Positions 47,601-56,409 of a stretch of DNA of 64,000 nucleotides are shown here, one piece after another. Location of the stretch: assembly GCA_021234155.1 (NCBI GenBank), contig JAJEKV010000004.1:20501619-20565618 (forward strand). Direction: 5' to 3'. Position 1 is the stretch's first letter, and every line of letters starts with the position of its first letter. Below the pieces are notes generated by a model, which did no database searches, was not told where the DNA came from, and saw only the letters and a program-made list of their open reading frames with translations. Made by a program: the position numbers and the translations under genes. The DNA is from Isoetes taiwanensis (lineage: Eukaryota; Streptophyta; Lycopodiopsida; Isoetales; Isoetaceae).

Positions 47601-50600
47601 GCCTAATCCCAAAAATGGCAACGATCTCAGGCCTTATTTTGAAAGAGAAGTGCTATTCTAAGGGATTCAGATTTGGTCTAGCTCCAATTACAGAGAATTT
47701 GTGGAGAACTTTTGGGTTACAGCAGGTCGTTTTTTCTGTAAAAATAGATGGTGACAGTTCCATAATACACAATCTATTCTACATCAAAAGATGTGTTTTG
47801 GCGATACGAATCTAACGAGCTATGGTGCAGGTCAAACGGAGTTCTGGAACTCAAGATATCAGCTTTCAAAGTTTGCCATAGTTACAGAGGCTCTGTTTCG
47901 TCACTGTCATTTTGGACCAGTTTGTTTGTATTAGTCATTTGGATTTGAGGAGGGTGTAAATGTGTCATTTGGGGACATGTCCCAAGGACCATATGAGTAT
48001 GTTTTGTTGTGGGTTCTCCGCCACGGAGTGGCACATTTTCCCACTGTGGTCGCCACTGTTGGGGTGATCACCACTTACCACACTCACCACACTCGTCACC
48101 ACACTCATCACCATTCACCACATTCGTCACCACGCACTACTCACCACACTTGTCACCACTCACCACACTCATCATATACCATATATAGAGTGATATACGC
48201 ACATGCACGCGTGCAGGATATTTGCACGTATGCATTGTGGAGCCATTATGAGTAGTATTATCTGAGCAGAGAGAGAAGAACAGAGAGATGGTGTGTTGGG
48301 AGAGGGTATTTTCATTGATCTAACTATGGAGATGATGATTCTTTGTGTTGTGCATTGCCTTGATCTGATAGATTGAGCTTGGATTGTTGGGTTTTTCATC
48401 CTTCTTGCAAGGTTAGAGTTCAGGCTCTAACAAAGCCATTGAGGTGGTACTGCAATTTTTTGCAGACTCTAAAACAAAAATCACCAAAACATGATGGGCA
48501 GGATCCTCAACTTGGAACCATTATATACTGGCATTTACTAACAACAATGCCTTGTAGCCCTTTCTCAACTGCACTTCTGCCTGACTGTCCCATACTATTA
48601 GCATCCAGGGCTAATCTTTTAAATGCTGCCCGATAAGTCAAAAAGTTTTCTGAAGGGAAGAAAAAGAAGACATCTCGCCATTTGGATGTCAATGTGCTGC
48701 TCACATACCTTCCGAATATGTCTAAATGTCTGTTAGACATGTACCTAATGTCTCCACGCAGTATTTCGTGACCTTAATCAGAGGTTCAGCTTGGAACGGA
48801 TAGAATGGAACCATTGTCTGAAGGTTATCCATGTCACTGCAAACCAAGCATCAATGGTAACTAGCATAAAACACATATTTACTAATCCAATTACACTTTA
48901 CAGGTTGCTCAACCGATGTCCGGCTTCTAGTTCTCTTAGCTGGCGCGACACCTTTGTATCTTTTCTTTTTCTTGACTCTTTCTCGTTCACACCACTATCT
49001 CAGACTGTTTCTATCTTCAGATTCCTCCTTCTCTTGCTTCACCACAACCACCTGCTTCATATCTGTAGCCACATTCTCCACTAAAATTTCTTCAGTACCA
49101 GTTGTATATGTCCCTGTCTTACATGATTCTTCAATCTTTTCGATTGTAGTTCCAACTAAGGCCATAGATCCACTAGTTTCCTCTGTTTCTGCGAATAATA
49201 AAATGTATGAACATGCAATAACTAAATGCAATAAGTAGTTTTTGACTTACCACTTGAAAACAAACATTTCAAGTTTGGGTCGATGATGTGGCATTGGCTT
49301 TAGAATTGGTACCTTCGCACATTTGTGCAGAATCGTTTTTTCTTTGGAGTGTCGAAGACCTCTACAATAATATCTTTTTTCTTTAGAGTGTCGAGAGCGA
49401 CTTCATTGTTCTCCTCGCTCATTTGGTTCCAAAGATTACAAGATAACTCATTGTCAACAACAGCATAAACATCAAGAAAATGTAGAAATTAAACTAATAT
49501 GGACACACATCTGTGTTGCCACATTCAGCCCTTTGCTTCAGGAGCTCAATTTGTTGTGCATATGAAGCTACAATTGTAGCTTTGCTTGTGACAACTGTAT
49601 CTGTTATTAAAAAAATGAGCTCAATTTGCTTCCTTATAAAATCCAGCAAATTCATTTAAAACTAATTACTTACTTGATGTTCCTTTTCCTCCTCTCTCAT
49701 GCTCTGCTACAAATGTGTTGAATGTGTTCAGAGGTGACCTAGATGTGGACGGGGTTGACTTATCATGCTTCCCTCCATAATAATCATCTACACAACTTGA
49801 AAAATCAAGTGTCTTTGCAGGAGGATCTACTCTGTTCTTGCCGGCATCTGCATACGAGGTGAAATTGAAATACATATGAAAATACCATAACCACATATCA
49901 CATACCTTTCTCGGCTTCTTTATACTACCCATGTCACCGCAAATGAAAGCATTACCAATAATAACTAGATGGTGAAAGAAATGTACAATCGAGGAAAAGC
50001 AATGTACAATCCAATTCCAAATGTATTCCATGTATCTCAGAGATTGAGAACTATGTACAATCTTATGTACCCACATCCAAATGTAGAAAGCTTCCTAGAA
50101 AAAAAAATTCATAAATGCATTCCATGTAGCTGTATTAGATATATTAGATATATGTATTTGGAGCCAACTGTAGAAAAGCTTACTGGAAAATTGTAATTGC
50201 ATTAAAATGTATCATAGAGTACAGCATGTATTAAAATGTCCCCCAGTAGAAGACCACATGTTATACAAATGTACACACAGGCAGTTACCTACTTATCCTA
50301 TTTTCTTAGTACATAAAAGTAACTCCTCAATATTATCTGGCAACACTGTACATCATGCACATTAATAATATGCATGTACTAACATGATGTTTACACCAGC
50401 CTAGAAAAGCAAAATGATCCAACCCTACAAATCTTCACTTCAACCTACATTTTAAAACCCAAATGTAATTAATATACTACAGAACAATTAATGCACAATC
50501 AATGCACAACTTCTAACTAATATCCATCTACCAATCTTACACCTGAACTAATAAAGAAAGACATGAAAGAAATCGATTATGCATGCTTACCTTTTCCAAT

Positions 50601-52881
50601 CAGCCCCAATGCACGAGGTAGATTCACATCCCATGTGCAGCCTGGTACCTCGCAGTTGTTCCTTGTGCTAGCAAGATAGGAGATACATAATAGGCGATGG
50701 GATGTACGCAAGATGCCAATACCACTGGGAGGAACCAAAAAAACACTTTGCCGCAATTTGTGCGGGGACTGAAAATCAACATTTGGTCGCTCTGTAATCG
50801 AAACCAAAGAAAGAGGAGGAGGTCGCAAGCTAAGGACCAAGGAGTGATCTAAGAACTCCCTCAACTCCAAAATCTTTGCGTCCCCCTCCTCAATTGCTCT
50901 CTTCTTTGAAGACCTTAAATTGAGTTCAGAATCTAGCTGCCTCAACTCAGATGCTTTTGCTTCCACTTCCTTGCTAAGTTCAGCCTAGATCCTGCCCCGC
51001 TTGCTCTTACAGCAGCAATTGCATCCTCCACCTTCCATTTTATGTGCTCAAACTTCATAGCACTACCGGTCACTTCCATCCATCTGGCTTTGTTGAAATG
51101 CCTCCAACTCGACATCGATTCAAGTAATTAGTCTCGACCTCATGGACTAGCTTAGAATATCTCGCCCTTTCCCCTTCCCTATGCTTCAAAGTCTCATTAT
51201 AGGCTGCTAGCCTCGTCTCCTCAGAAATTCTCGCATCTCCTTACATATGCTTTCCTTCAAAGAGGATCGCTCTCAAGAAATACATTCAAACTGTCCGGAT
51301 CCTCTTTTTTGTAGAAAGTATCATAGGACTTGTGGCCCTTGGCATTCTTTGGACTTGATCTGTTACAACTTCATCAAAACCTCGGATTCTTTGACCTTGC
51401 TTTTAGTCGTGGCTGTTTTTAACATCATCCCAATCAACTGATTCACCTTTTAAGTGTAAGGCAAATGCTCTAGCAAAATCTGAGGGGAACATAGTGATTA
51501 CGTACATCTTTCCTACCGAATGCAAACTCATACCACTTAAAAAATTCTGCTGGGTCTTCCAACTTCACCCACTCATCCTTGTACCCGTGCACTGGTAGGT
51601 TCCTTAGATCCCCAAACTTCGTCACTAAAGAGTTGTACTCTGCAAATTTTTCCTTGAATTTCATATTCGCGCGGATCCCTTGTAGAAAAATCGCGGTCCT
51701 CCTTTGCTGCGGCCGGGACTTCCGGACTTCAAATGTGTCCCCGCTTTGGAAGCCCCGGGAGATTTTTCGGACCGATGCGGGGCAGCACTCTTCTTTGGTG
51801 TCTTTGCCATTGTCTATACCTGCAATGCAACAAGAAATATCTTTTAATTGTCCTAAAGGTGCAACAATCTGAGCTTGCACATGTAAACAAAAACCTAAAG
51901 TAATAAATTAAAAGCAGAAAGAAAAAAACTAGGGAAGAAGACGATTGTACCTTTGATTTGTCGAGAATGGCCAAGCGACTTCGGAAGAGCGTGCTTTAGT
52001 CGCTTGCAAGAGATCGAGGTGCTGGATCGCAGGGTAAAAGCAGAGAGATCAAATGACAAAGAAACAAGAACGGGGAAGAAAGAATTGGAGGGAATTTTCG
52101 ATATGCCTATTTTCGGTCGAAAAAAAAAACCAAAATTCACGGTAATTATTATACATTTCTAAAAATGTATATGTATTAAAATGACCCAATATTTTATCAC
52201 CCTAACGTGCTTTTACCCTATATGGCCTCCATCTAGATAGATTGCTTCAACAACAAATTAAATTTAAAGTTAAAAATGAAGCTTAAGATTCACCTGCAAT
52301 AATGCTTGCAAAGCCCCGTTGCACATCTCTCTATAAATTCCTAGAAATGCAGATACATCAAAGCCAAAGCCAGTTAAAACTTCAGACCTGCATATTAATG
52401 TGCATTAATGTGAAGCAAATCTTCTGGCATAATTTGAAACATGTTCTAGAGTACATTCTCGTTAGAAAAATAGAGGAGCAATTTTCAAAGTAAGCATGAG
52501 TTCTTTGTAGCTTAGAATCAGATGTTGCCCTCTTGCCAAGAGACAGACAAATGTTTTACACAGAAGCAGCCAAAGAGGAATAAGCTGGGTTTTCATGCTC
52601 CAAGTAAAGAAAAACTTCAACGATGCTACACTCCAGCTCACATTCAAGTAGTAAGTTCTAAAAATTAGAGAAGAATGCATTCGGTTCAAAGACGAAGAAG
52701 GCAAAAACGAAATTACTTGAGACGAATTTAGAGAGATAGCTCTGAAGCTGTGGGCCAAAATTGTACCGGATGCATGTATTCTAAAAATCATCTCTTCTAA
52801 ACCCTCTGGCGCATCATAGTATCCACGTCTGCCATAGGCCGAGAATGACGATAACCAAGCAGGCAAGCGATGAATCAGCAT
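32693..52881 (-). CDS. Small spliced host gene enclosing element A, function unknown
   Basis: Six exons join in phase without a stop on the minus strand: 52881-52717 (ATG start, donor GTAATT), 52636-52560 (donor GTAAAA), 52387-52294 (donor GTGAAT), 33315-33249 (acceptor TTTCAG, donor GTATTT), 32903-32885 (19-nt microexon, donor GTTAGT) and 32702-32693 (TGA). The product would be 143 residues, beginning MLIHRLPAWLSSFSAYG and containing CSIVEVFLYLEHENPAYSSL, FGFDVSAFLGIYREMC and PGIQTPKEELERQYSHG. It looks helical and acidic; I do not recognise the family. The third intron is about 19 kb because it holds a LINE and element A. Exons 1-3 are well supported by phase and splice sites; exons 4-6 are less certain. 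An acceptor at 52900 suggests a 5' untranslated exon. Confidence 0.5.
33515..34400 (-). mobile_element. LINE 3' end, copy 1 (L1-type, poly(A))
   Basis: A 5'-truncated non-LTR element on the minus strand, ending in poly(A) (T-run at 33515-33523). The frame to about 33766 reads WNLVWSKYNPPKVNVLLWQVIHRYLRVNEMV ... CPMCERCIETLEHCLYLC, the zf-RVT zinc-binding domain at the C-terminus of plant L1-like reverse transcriptases, followed by KVFYDKHISSQVVLQEI. Upstream frame pieces extend it to about 34400 (ISIEQWYFGIDIAPWQWF). A second, shorter copy lies at 60229-60665. It sits in the long intron of the host gene, in the same orientation as that gene. Confidence 0.8.
34753..34773 (+). repeat. Element A left terminal inverted repeat
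   Basis: Exact inverted match to 52198-52218. Outside it is TATA; inside, the sequences of the two ends diverge. Confidence 0.85.
34930..35187. repeat. Tandem repeats near the left end of element A
   Basis: 34940-35010 repeats a GGAAATTCCTCC-type unit in alternating forms. 35050-35187 holds three copies of a unit of about 46 bp (AACATGCAATCCGGTGATTT ... GAATGTGGCGATCGG). Such subterminal arrays are common in DNA transposons. Confidence 0.75.
35384..38330 (+). pseudogene. Element A transposase-like gene (DFAENY/SDG family)
   Basis: Blocks in order: RYLFASRFLQDHRLLELFEPVIGLP (35384 on), RMAIFGSNIWALAVGKARSDRLDEE and FWLNNTKVSPKYRDVRKKR to 35878, an intron, then VYEQFVEENPDADVGIRMFEYLKP (about 36531), a Cys-rich stretch (CCCVKHEQ, NCSCNCDVC, CIRGDCEKCG), and after a stop at 37095 VVDFAENYTLQPF (about 37151), EHWNADQITILVHIT, VSDDRSHDTHFVQHAF, LVWSDGC (about 37399-37416), FGSRAWEG/HGKG (about 37513) and a tail to 38330. 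DFAENY, SDG and HGKG are the landmarks of a DDE-like family found in many animals and non-seed plants. Damage: an in-frame TGA at 35627, a stop at 35876, a one-base loss at about 37165 and frameshifts near 37440, 37530 and 37985. Inactive as read. Confidence 0.65.
35968..36338 (+). repeat. Tandem duplication of about 185 bp
   Basis: The segment GTGAACTCCTCTACTAATC ... GATGTAGCC ... TGTAAGGATTTAAG, starting near 35968, is repeated from about 36151 with few changes, ending near 36338. It lies in an intron of the element A transposase-like gene. Confidence 0.8.
38362..39069. mobile_element. hAT-type MITE with internal palindrome array
   Basis: Inverted ends CAGGGATAGGTTC at 38362-38374 and 39057-39069 are flanked by the 8-bp duplication CTTTGTAT (38354-38361 and 39070-39077). 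Eight-base duplications and CAGGG ends are hallmarks of hAT elements. The 708-bp interior has no gene. It has ATACGTATTTTT near both ends and, between, at least a dozen TTCGCGTAAG and CTTACGCGAA words, several arranged head to head (for instance arms around 38912-38952). It landed in the spacer between the two convergent gene sets of element A. Confidence 0.9.
39246..40625 (-). pseudogene. FCP1/NIF-like HAD phosphatase gene of element A
   Basis: The minus strand opens with LIIFDLQGILGYYC (about 40600-40560), a motif I position with D-x-Q. It continues LPDGVFFCRPLSKSLLYWCSNHWDLAVWSDLPLDVLTAIVDKLYEQ, the RP ... F/W-x-VWS segment of FCP1-like domains, then FIYGGNRCW. PLDIPLLKYPKYGNRCVMITDLPFKCIFNEGC takes the place of motif IV, followed by LCWLFDWFVGLKNA. 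After a frame change it reads YVQEHQFDTSRAYNDTVVKCIKSQ and an acidic linker. An exon after GTATGCATTGTAG (39690) reads LPELWEMVERISD, and a final CYHCGHVNPENRWKKG leads to a stop at 39246. Loss of the catalytic D-x-D suggests binding rather than catalysis, but the frame is also broken twice. Whether it is one transcription unit with the upstream protease gene is unresolved. Confidence 0.6.
41354..41729 (+). repeat. 5' LTR of the nested Ty3/gypsy element
   Basis: 376 bp. Its first 120 bp are a CACCACACTCGTCACC-type minisatellite, followed by a possible promoter zone (ATATACCGTATATAGAG at about 41470). Confidence 0.92.
41733..41750 (+). other. Putative primer binding site
   Basis: TGGCGACCACGGTGCTCG starts three bases after the 5' LTR. 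Its TGGCGAC start resembles primer sites reported for several plant gypsy elements; the tRNA was not identified. Its first ten bases are the exact reverse complement of 48046-48055, just before the 3' LTR. Confidence 0.5.
41920..42720 (+). pseudogene. gag, capsid region
   Basis: Starts MPKRSKKEIPLSSI at 41920. The capsid-like part reads DRDPLKHIVKFERYCQQCKLP and then, after a frame change near 42400, TYQELKEAFIANYQEVHGKD ... YNQRYIAVLKAVV, the typical Retrotrans_gag helix pattern. A stop occurs at 42623. Encodes the structural particle protein. Confidence 0.7.
42784..44115 (+). CDS. gag zinc knuckles and aspartic protease
   Basis: 443 codons. Three CX2CX4HX4C knuckles: CEYCGSIGHSDTTC (about residues 6-19), CSRCQIKGHNDQEC (25-38) and CKLCDKFKHDETTC (about 109-122). 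A Met/Pro/Gln-rich linker separates the second and third. The protease domain near residues 350-440 has ANIDTGSGVNVMP, the D-T/S-G active-site loop. The frame ends at a stop (44113) just before the next block, so readthrough or recoding would be needed to reach RT; more likely a mutation. RNA packaging and polyprotein cleavage would be its roles. Confidence 0.8.
   Translation: MQFITCEYCGSIGHSDTTCRLLKFCSRCQIKGHNDQECREKRFFERANPVFAVMQQAPPIPIQLMQAAPIIPQVPMMPQAPIAQQAPMSSTQMMQPKQGWYSSKAHLYCKLCDKFKHDETTCWKIRGKPEWATNKYPPKQQVFESIPLPNNDVRIQDAKYIDNPQVKALIEELKKQEKAKSVVNCGFVEVDSDPFQQEEEIGEVNVVTRSQKVVQEPRVVPIAEKTKTSFPKALKEQALKVSAPKKVQFNVLPTEQFQSIEENQPIVMPRMVDEQIQNEDDVISQVLATKVTLTLEQLMHYSPNLLQELGGRTKSEISVQQIISNDTDKRRMEPPARQSKDPGPFLCDVSINGYLIKEANIDTGSGVNVMPYHIMLQVGLKMMEPTTMMLKAFNQMKVQPMGVIRNVLCKVYEVEAILDFMVLKFPESVHAETYTLFFESLHG
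44154..45710 (+). CDS. Linker and reverse transcriptase
   Basis: The first 180 residues are a poorly conserved linker ending in a Ser/Pro/His-rich repeat (44660-44850). Then come the conserved RT motifs: FIVPVPNLDWISSIVPVRKPN, VCIDYRDLNKATKRDHFPTP, FLDGYSGYNQIQI, PFGLTNAPATFQRAM and VFIDDLTVFS, whose F-x-DD is the polymerase active site. The frame is lost near 45690, where the sequence continues one frame over as QVRSLYGQLSFSRRYL. RT would copy element RNA into DNA. Confidence 0.85.
44660..44850 (+). repeat. CACCACA(T/C)TC minisatellite inside pol
   Basis: About 190 bp of CACCACATTCATCACC-type repeats encode the Ser-Pro-His linker. The same repeat type forms the first 120 bp of both LTRs. 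Confidence 0.85.
45700..47661 (+). pseudogene. RNase H and integrase
   Basis: RNase H-type region: YYASRVLTPQEQKWTHVEHLGLALKWAL (about 46000-46090). Integrase zinc domain: HDCQGHFAARTTARKILHWGYYWPTLYKDTRDFVSKCEKC. Catalytic core: GLDYIGPINPPSSKG (first Asp), LLSGRGSHFMGK and QGNGQAESTNKILKA (the Glu). The second catalytic Asp, normally S-D-R-G-S, is Gly here (about 46975), and a stop follows at 47023. The C-terminal end to 47661 (KHLSKFQSPWEGPFLIDKEV) is a GPF module without a chromodomain. Both lesions disable integration. Confidence 0.85.
47665..48056 (+). other. Non-coding 3' region of the Ty3/gypsy element
   Basis: Between the pol stop and the 3' LTR. No frame of note; it holds the purine run near 47945 and the inverted copy of the primer site at 48046-48055. 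Confidence 0.6.
48057..48432 (+). repeat. 3' LTR of the nested Ty3/gypsy element
   Basis: 376 bp, five substitutions from the 5' LTR. The expected polypurine tract is not directly adjacent; the nearest purine run (TTGAGGAGGG) is near 47945, and the immediately preceding bases are GTGGTCGCCAC. Confidence 0.92.
52198..52218 (-). repeat. Element A right terminal inverted repeat
   Basis: Reads CCTAACGTGCTTTTACCC toward its end, followed by TATA at 52219-52222. Exact inverted match to 34753-34773. Confidence 0.85.
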
Positions 52882-53149
52882 GCACCTCCACCTCGCCACC
52901 TGCAATCGGATAAAAAGAGCCCCAACCCAAAACTCAAAATCATACGAAAGAAAATTCTTCGATTTTTGGATAATCGAGAATTTTTTCCGGCGTTTAAACT
53001 CTCCAATACCTTTAGAAAATGACTTAAAAAAAATTCCAAAAATATTTTCCTTCAAACCAGAAAAACCCAAATTAACAAGATAGATAGATAGATAATCTAT
53101 TTTATCCTAATTAGGTATTATTACCCTTAAGTATATTTAAAATATTAAT

Positions 53150-53235
53150 TATATTATTAAATCAATGCTTGGTCTAGTGGTTAGAATAGGGGGTTTGGAG
53201 GGCAATGACCAGGATTTGAATCCTTAAACAACGTA
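53150..53235 (+). mobile_element. tRNA-derived SINE-like head
   Basis: TGGTCTAGTGGTTAGAA (about 53169) fits a polymerase III A box, and GGATTTGAATCC (about 53213-53224) fits a B box at tRNA-like spacing. The sequence between is not a foldable tRNA by eye, so a SINE head or tRNA relic is likelier than a working tRNA. Confidence 0.45.
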
Positions 53236-53262
53236 AAACTTTTAAAGGCCTCTCCTAAAGGG

Positions 53263-53700
53263 CCGAGCATTCAACATGAGTCGTAGGATCTTGGACCTGA
53301 TCAAGGGTCGAGATCGTGCCACGTGGCAAAAATCTAAACCAACATGACCCTTAGGATCTTGGATGGATGATCTGGATCTATTACATATAATTCCCAAAGC
53401 CATGTGCACCATAGGATATGTCCCAAAGCAACGTGAGTCGTAGGATCTCGGATCGATGATCAGGATCAAGAACAACCTGGACCGTAGGATCTATTACATA
53501 TAATTCCCAAAGCCATGTGCTCCATAGGATATGTCCCCAAGCAACGTGAGCCGTAGGATCTCGGACCGGCGATCAGGATAAAAATCAACCTGGACCGTAG
53601 AATCGTCTATATAGAATCTATATAGAAACTCCCACGCCATCTGATCCGTAATATACGTCCTAAAGCCACGTGAGCCTTAGGATCTCGAACGGATGGTCGG
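53263..53700 (+). repeat. About 113-bp tandem repeat
   Basis: GATCTATTACATATAATTCC occurs at 53375 and 53488, and the phrase CGTGAG(T/C)CGTAGGATCTCGGA recurs in each unit. A third, more diverged unit runs to about 53700. Together with the SINE-like head this may be the body of a repetitive element. Confidence 0.7.
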
Positions 53701-55077
53701 ATAAGGGCGACAAACATAAGAACATATATATGTTAGTTAGATAGATATATAAGTTATACATCGATGAGGTGGTGCAAAGGCGGGCAGGAGCAAGTTCGGT
53801 GTTTTCATAGTGGATTTTGCATAGTTGCTATCTTTTAATGTTTCTGACCAGCTTTGGATTGTTCAGATTGAACTGGAGACAAAAAAAAAAGAAAGTAAAT
53901 GACCAATGGGGAAGTCCAAAGGGGGGCAGGCACAAGCAGGGTAATAAAGAGTGGCTAAAATTCGCTAACTGGCGATTTTTTAGACCTTTAGTCAAATTTC
54001 ATGGCTAAAGTTTATAAAGGCAATTCTTTTAGAAAAAACATAATTTAGTCACTCCAAAAGGGGTTAAATTCTGAATGCTTAGAGTTTAGCCAGGATTGTT
54101 TGCTGCATGGTGTACTGAATCGCCTTCTCTAAAGTTGACTAGGGAAATCCTGATTAATTCAAATAGCCATGCCAATTCTATTCAGGGACCTCTTTCATTT
54201 AGGAATTGCCATTAGCTACCTCAATCATATTTTGAAATTGTATCTATATGTTGTTTAGGTTAAATGCGATGAAGAATGTTATATGATGCGCATTTTAAGC
54301 TTTAAATAGTAGTGATCCCTTCTTGCAATTGTTGACCCTAAACGGCTTCGTTACCAAATTCACCATTTGGATGCATTTGACCCCAACTTAAACATGCATG
54401 TTCCTTCAAACGATATTGTTTGTTCCTTATGAATGTACTTTAAAGAACTTTGTTATCATTTTGTAAAAGAAGCATATTGAATCAATGTCATTCATGTACT
54501 AATCAGTGCTCAAAGTTTGAAGTTAAATAGTTGCAATTTAGCTGGGGACCAAGAAAAATTCGCCAACATCAGAATTTCATGTCATATAAATTTTACATTT
54601 TTGCCAAGTGGGAAGATAACTAAAGGGCTTTATTTTATGAAATTTCGCCAAGAAAAAAATCTAAGAACTTTTGATTTTCATAGGTTTAGCCAACCTTAAT
54701 TTGAATAGAAAAACATTTAGGGCCGTTAAAATTTACCCTGAGGCACAAGTTCAGTGTTTTCATAATGGGGTTGGCATAGTTGTTATCTTTTGATGTCTTT
54801 GTCAACTAATATTGATTTGTTCAAATGATACAAATAGCACACAAGGACCAAATTGAAGCAAAAGTAAATAAGTGATTGCTATTTTTTTTTTATTTTTTTG
54901 GAATTCTATAAGGATGACATGAAATAAGCACATCAAGCTATGTAATATTTTAATGCACATCCACAAACGTCATTCATGCGAAACAAAGGCAATAAAGCAA
55001 TCGCTAGTACTTATTGTTAGATGCTGAGTTGCAAAACTTGGGGGTCTACGTTATTTGCATCTCTAGTATAGTATCGT
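53701..55077. other. Intergenic with a diverged direct repeat
   Basis: No gene supported. A stretch of about 60 bp (AAGTTCGGTGTTTTCATAG ... TTGCTATCTTTTAATG) at about 53790 recurs diverged at about 54748, bracketing about 950 bp, possibly the remains of an insertion. The rest is A+T-rich. Confidence 0.4.
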
Positions 55078-55344
55078 TCAAAACAAGGTGACCTAGCAAA
55101 CACACTAATGACCTGCGTTTGCACCACAAAAAGGAATCTTTTAAAGATTCCCTAAAATACCCTTAAATTCTGCCACTTTTGGGGGGTCAATTAAAAAAAT
55201 GACCCTAAATTTACGAATTTGGTAGCTATTTTAGGGCTCAAAATTACCAAAAAGTTGGCGTCTTGTTAATTTGACATCCCCATTTTAGGTAGAAAAATAA
55301 TAATCTAATTTAGTTGTTTTCGGGACACATACAAAAAGTGGCAA

Positions 55345-55464
55345 AATGAAACAACCAGCAAATTCTTGACAAATTTTGAAGACAAAAACATTAAAATGGA
55401 GCCAAATGAAACAACCAGCAAATTCTTGACAAATTTTGAAGACAAAAACATTAAAATGGAGCCG
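55345..55464 (+). repeat. 60-bp tandem duplication
   Basis: AATGAAACAACCAGCAAATT and the following 40 bp occur twice with period 60, almost without change. Confidence 0.85.
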
Positions 55465-56409
55465 TATGCATTTTGATTGCTCAAGGAGCAGCACACATGC
55501 TATGCGTGCATGGGCAAGGCACAAAAATAAAAAAAAAAACACAAAAGAAACAAAAATTGCAAAATGCTATGTGCGCATAGCAGGGATCCTAAGTTTGAAA
55601 GACAAACATTGTACAAACTAGTCATGTACAGTTGTACAAATACTCAAATTACACGAGTAGCTTACGGCCTTTAAGAAGAGCAGGTATTGGAATGTCGTCG
55701 TACTCATCAACTCCTTCAGACTGGTCATCACCTTAAACATCTACCATTTTTTGTAGTTCAAATTTAAAATTGCCCTCCATTTTAAATGCAAACTTCCATT
55801 TTTGGGTGTGATGCCATAACATGAATTTCTTGATTTCAATATGCATACTGGTGTATCAAAACTTAAGTTTTAGGTGTTTTGCAAACTTAAGATATCATGC
55901 TAAATCTGGGAGACTACAAAAATCACCACATTGCCAAAAGTTCAGATGAATGTCCTAAGCATTTCATGGTCACATAATTTTACGTTTTACAACGTTGAAA
56001 GTGGCAACAAGGCTCATAAATAAGCTATTATAATATTAAAATTATTGTGAGGCTATGCGTGCATAGCACTATGACTACACAACAATATGTGATGTAGTGG
56101 ATGTTTGTTAAAGCATTGTGAGGCTATCCGCGAAAAAATCGTGGACTACACAAGAGTGTGAACCATTGGAAAGAGTGTTAAAGAATTAACAATAATGCAA
56201 AATATCATGACTTAGCACAACGTTATGCATTTGTATACCCCTGGCTAAGGAAGACAATGTTACTTCGCTATCTAAGTAGAACCAACTTGAAGATACGAGT
56301 TGTCACTTTGAACACCAAAATGTTGTCAAGCTAAGTGCTCATAGTAGGCCTAGTCAAGAAGATATTGTTAGGATACCTAGATTGCAACCTTTTGTATAAA
56401 AAATAAAAA

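Larger units (their letters stand above)
41354..48432 (+). mobile_element. Ty3/gypsy LTR retrotransposon nested in the Ulp1 gene
   Basis: Two 376-bp LTRs (TGTTGGGG ... CTCTAACA) differ at only five positions. They are flanked by the target duplication AAGCC (41349-41353 and 48433-48437). Order: gag, three CCHC knuckles, protease, RT, RNase H, integrase, which defines Ty3/gypsy. No chromodomain is visible after the integrase. Stops at 44113 and 47023 and frameshifts near 42400 and 45690 make it non-autonomous despite young LTRs. Orientation is antisense to the host protease gene. Confidence 0.92.
34829..50380. repeat. Scattered TGTACA/ATGTACAT words in element A spacers
   Basis: About 17 TGTAC words cluster in the non-coding parts: 34829, 35951, 36112, 36296, three at 36360-36385, two near 36410-36425, about 39118, 39229, 39747, four at 49981-50070, 50269, 50346 and 50375. 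The nested Ty3/gypsy element is not counted. This is less striking than the palindromes of elements B and C, but of the same kind. Confidence 0.4.
40799..51810 (-). pseudogene. Ulp1-type (C48) protease gene of element A, split by a retrotransposon
   Basis: Start at 51810 (MAKTPKKSAAPHRSEKSPG, basic tail), then LRNLPVHGYKDEWVKLEDPAEFFKWYEFAFGRKDV. Further exons: about 50966-50590 (coiled coil, CEVPGCTWDVNLP, donor GTAAGC), 49853-49679, about 49600, about 49455-49290, 49220-48924 (KKKKRYKG, NLS-like) and 48836-48519. The next exon runs 48449-48438, is interrupted by the Ty3/gypsy element, and resumes at 41353-41285 (AIIVLNSMTGITVDS). Then come 41207-41018 (VPQQPDNVSCGLYVMAFMQAF) and 40939-40799 (stop). 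The Q ... SCG pair and VDS match the Gln, Cys and Asp of Ulp1/SENP peptidases, which cleave SUMO-like tags; the active His is not readable. Frameshifts at about 51665 and 48770 plus the insertion make it inactive. Ulp1 domains are frequent passengers of plant DNA transposons. Confidence 0.65.
34753..52218. mobile_element. Element A: large TIR transposon carrying DDE-like, HAD and Ulp1 genes
   Basis: A 21-bp inverted sequence starting GGGTAAAAGCACGTTAGG is perfect at 34753-34773 and 52198-52218, and both ends are flanked by TATA (34749-34752 and 52219-52222). Because TATA is its own complement, a 2-bp TA duplication with longer repeats is also possible. Without the nested Ty3/gypsy element (7.1 kb) and the hAT MITE (0.7 kb), the element is about 9.7 kb. 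Genes converge: a transposase-like gene on the plus strand (35384-38330), and a FCP1-like gene and a Ulp1-type protease gene on the minus strand (39246-51810). TGTACA words are frequent in its spacers. It lies in an intron of the host gene. Confidence 0.8.
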
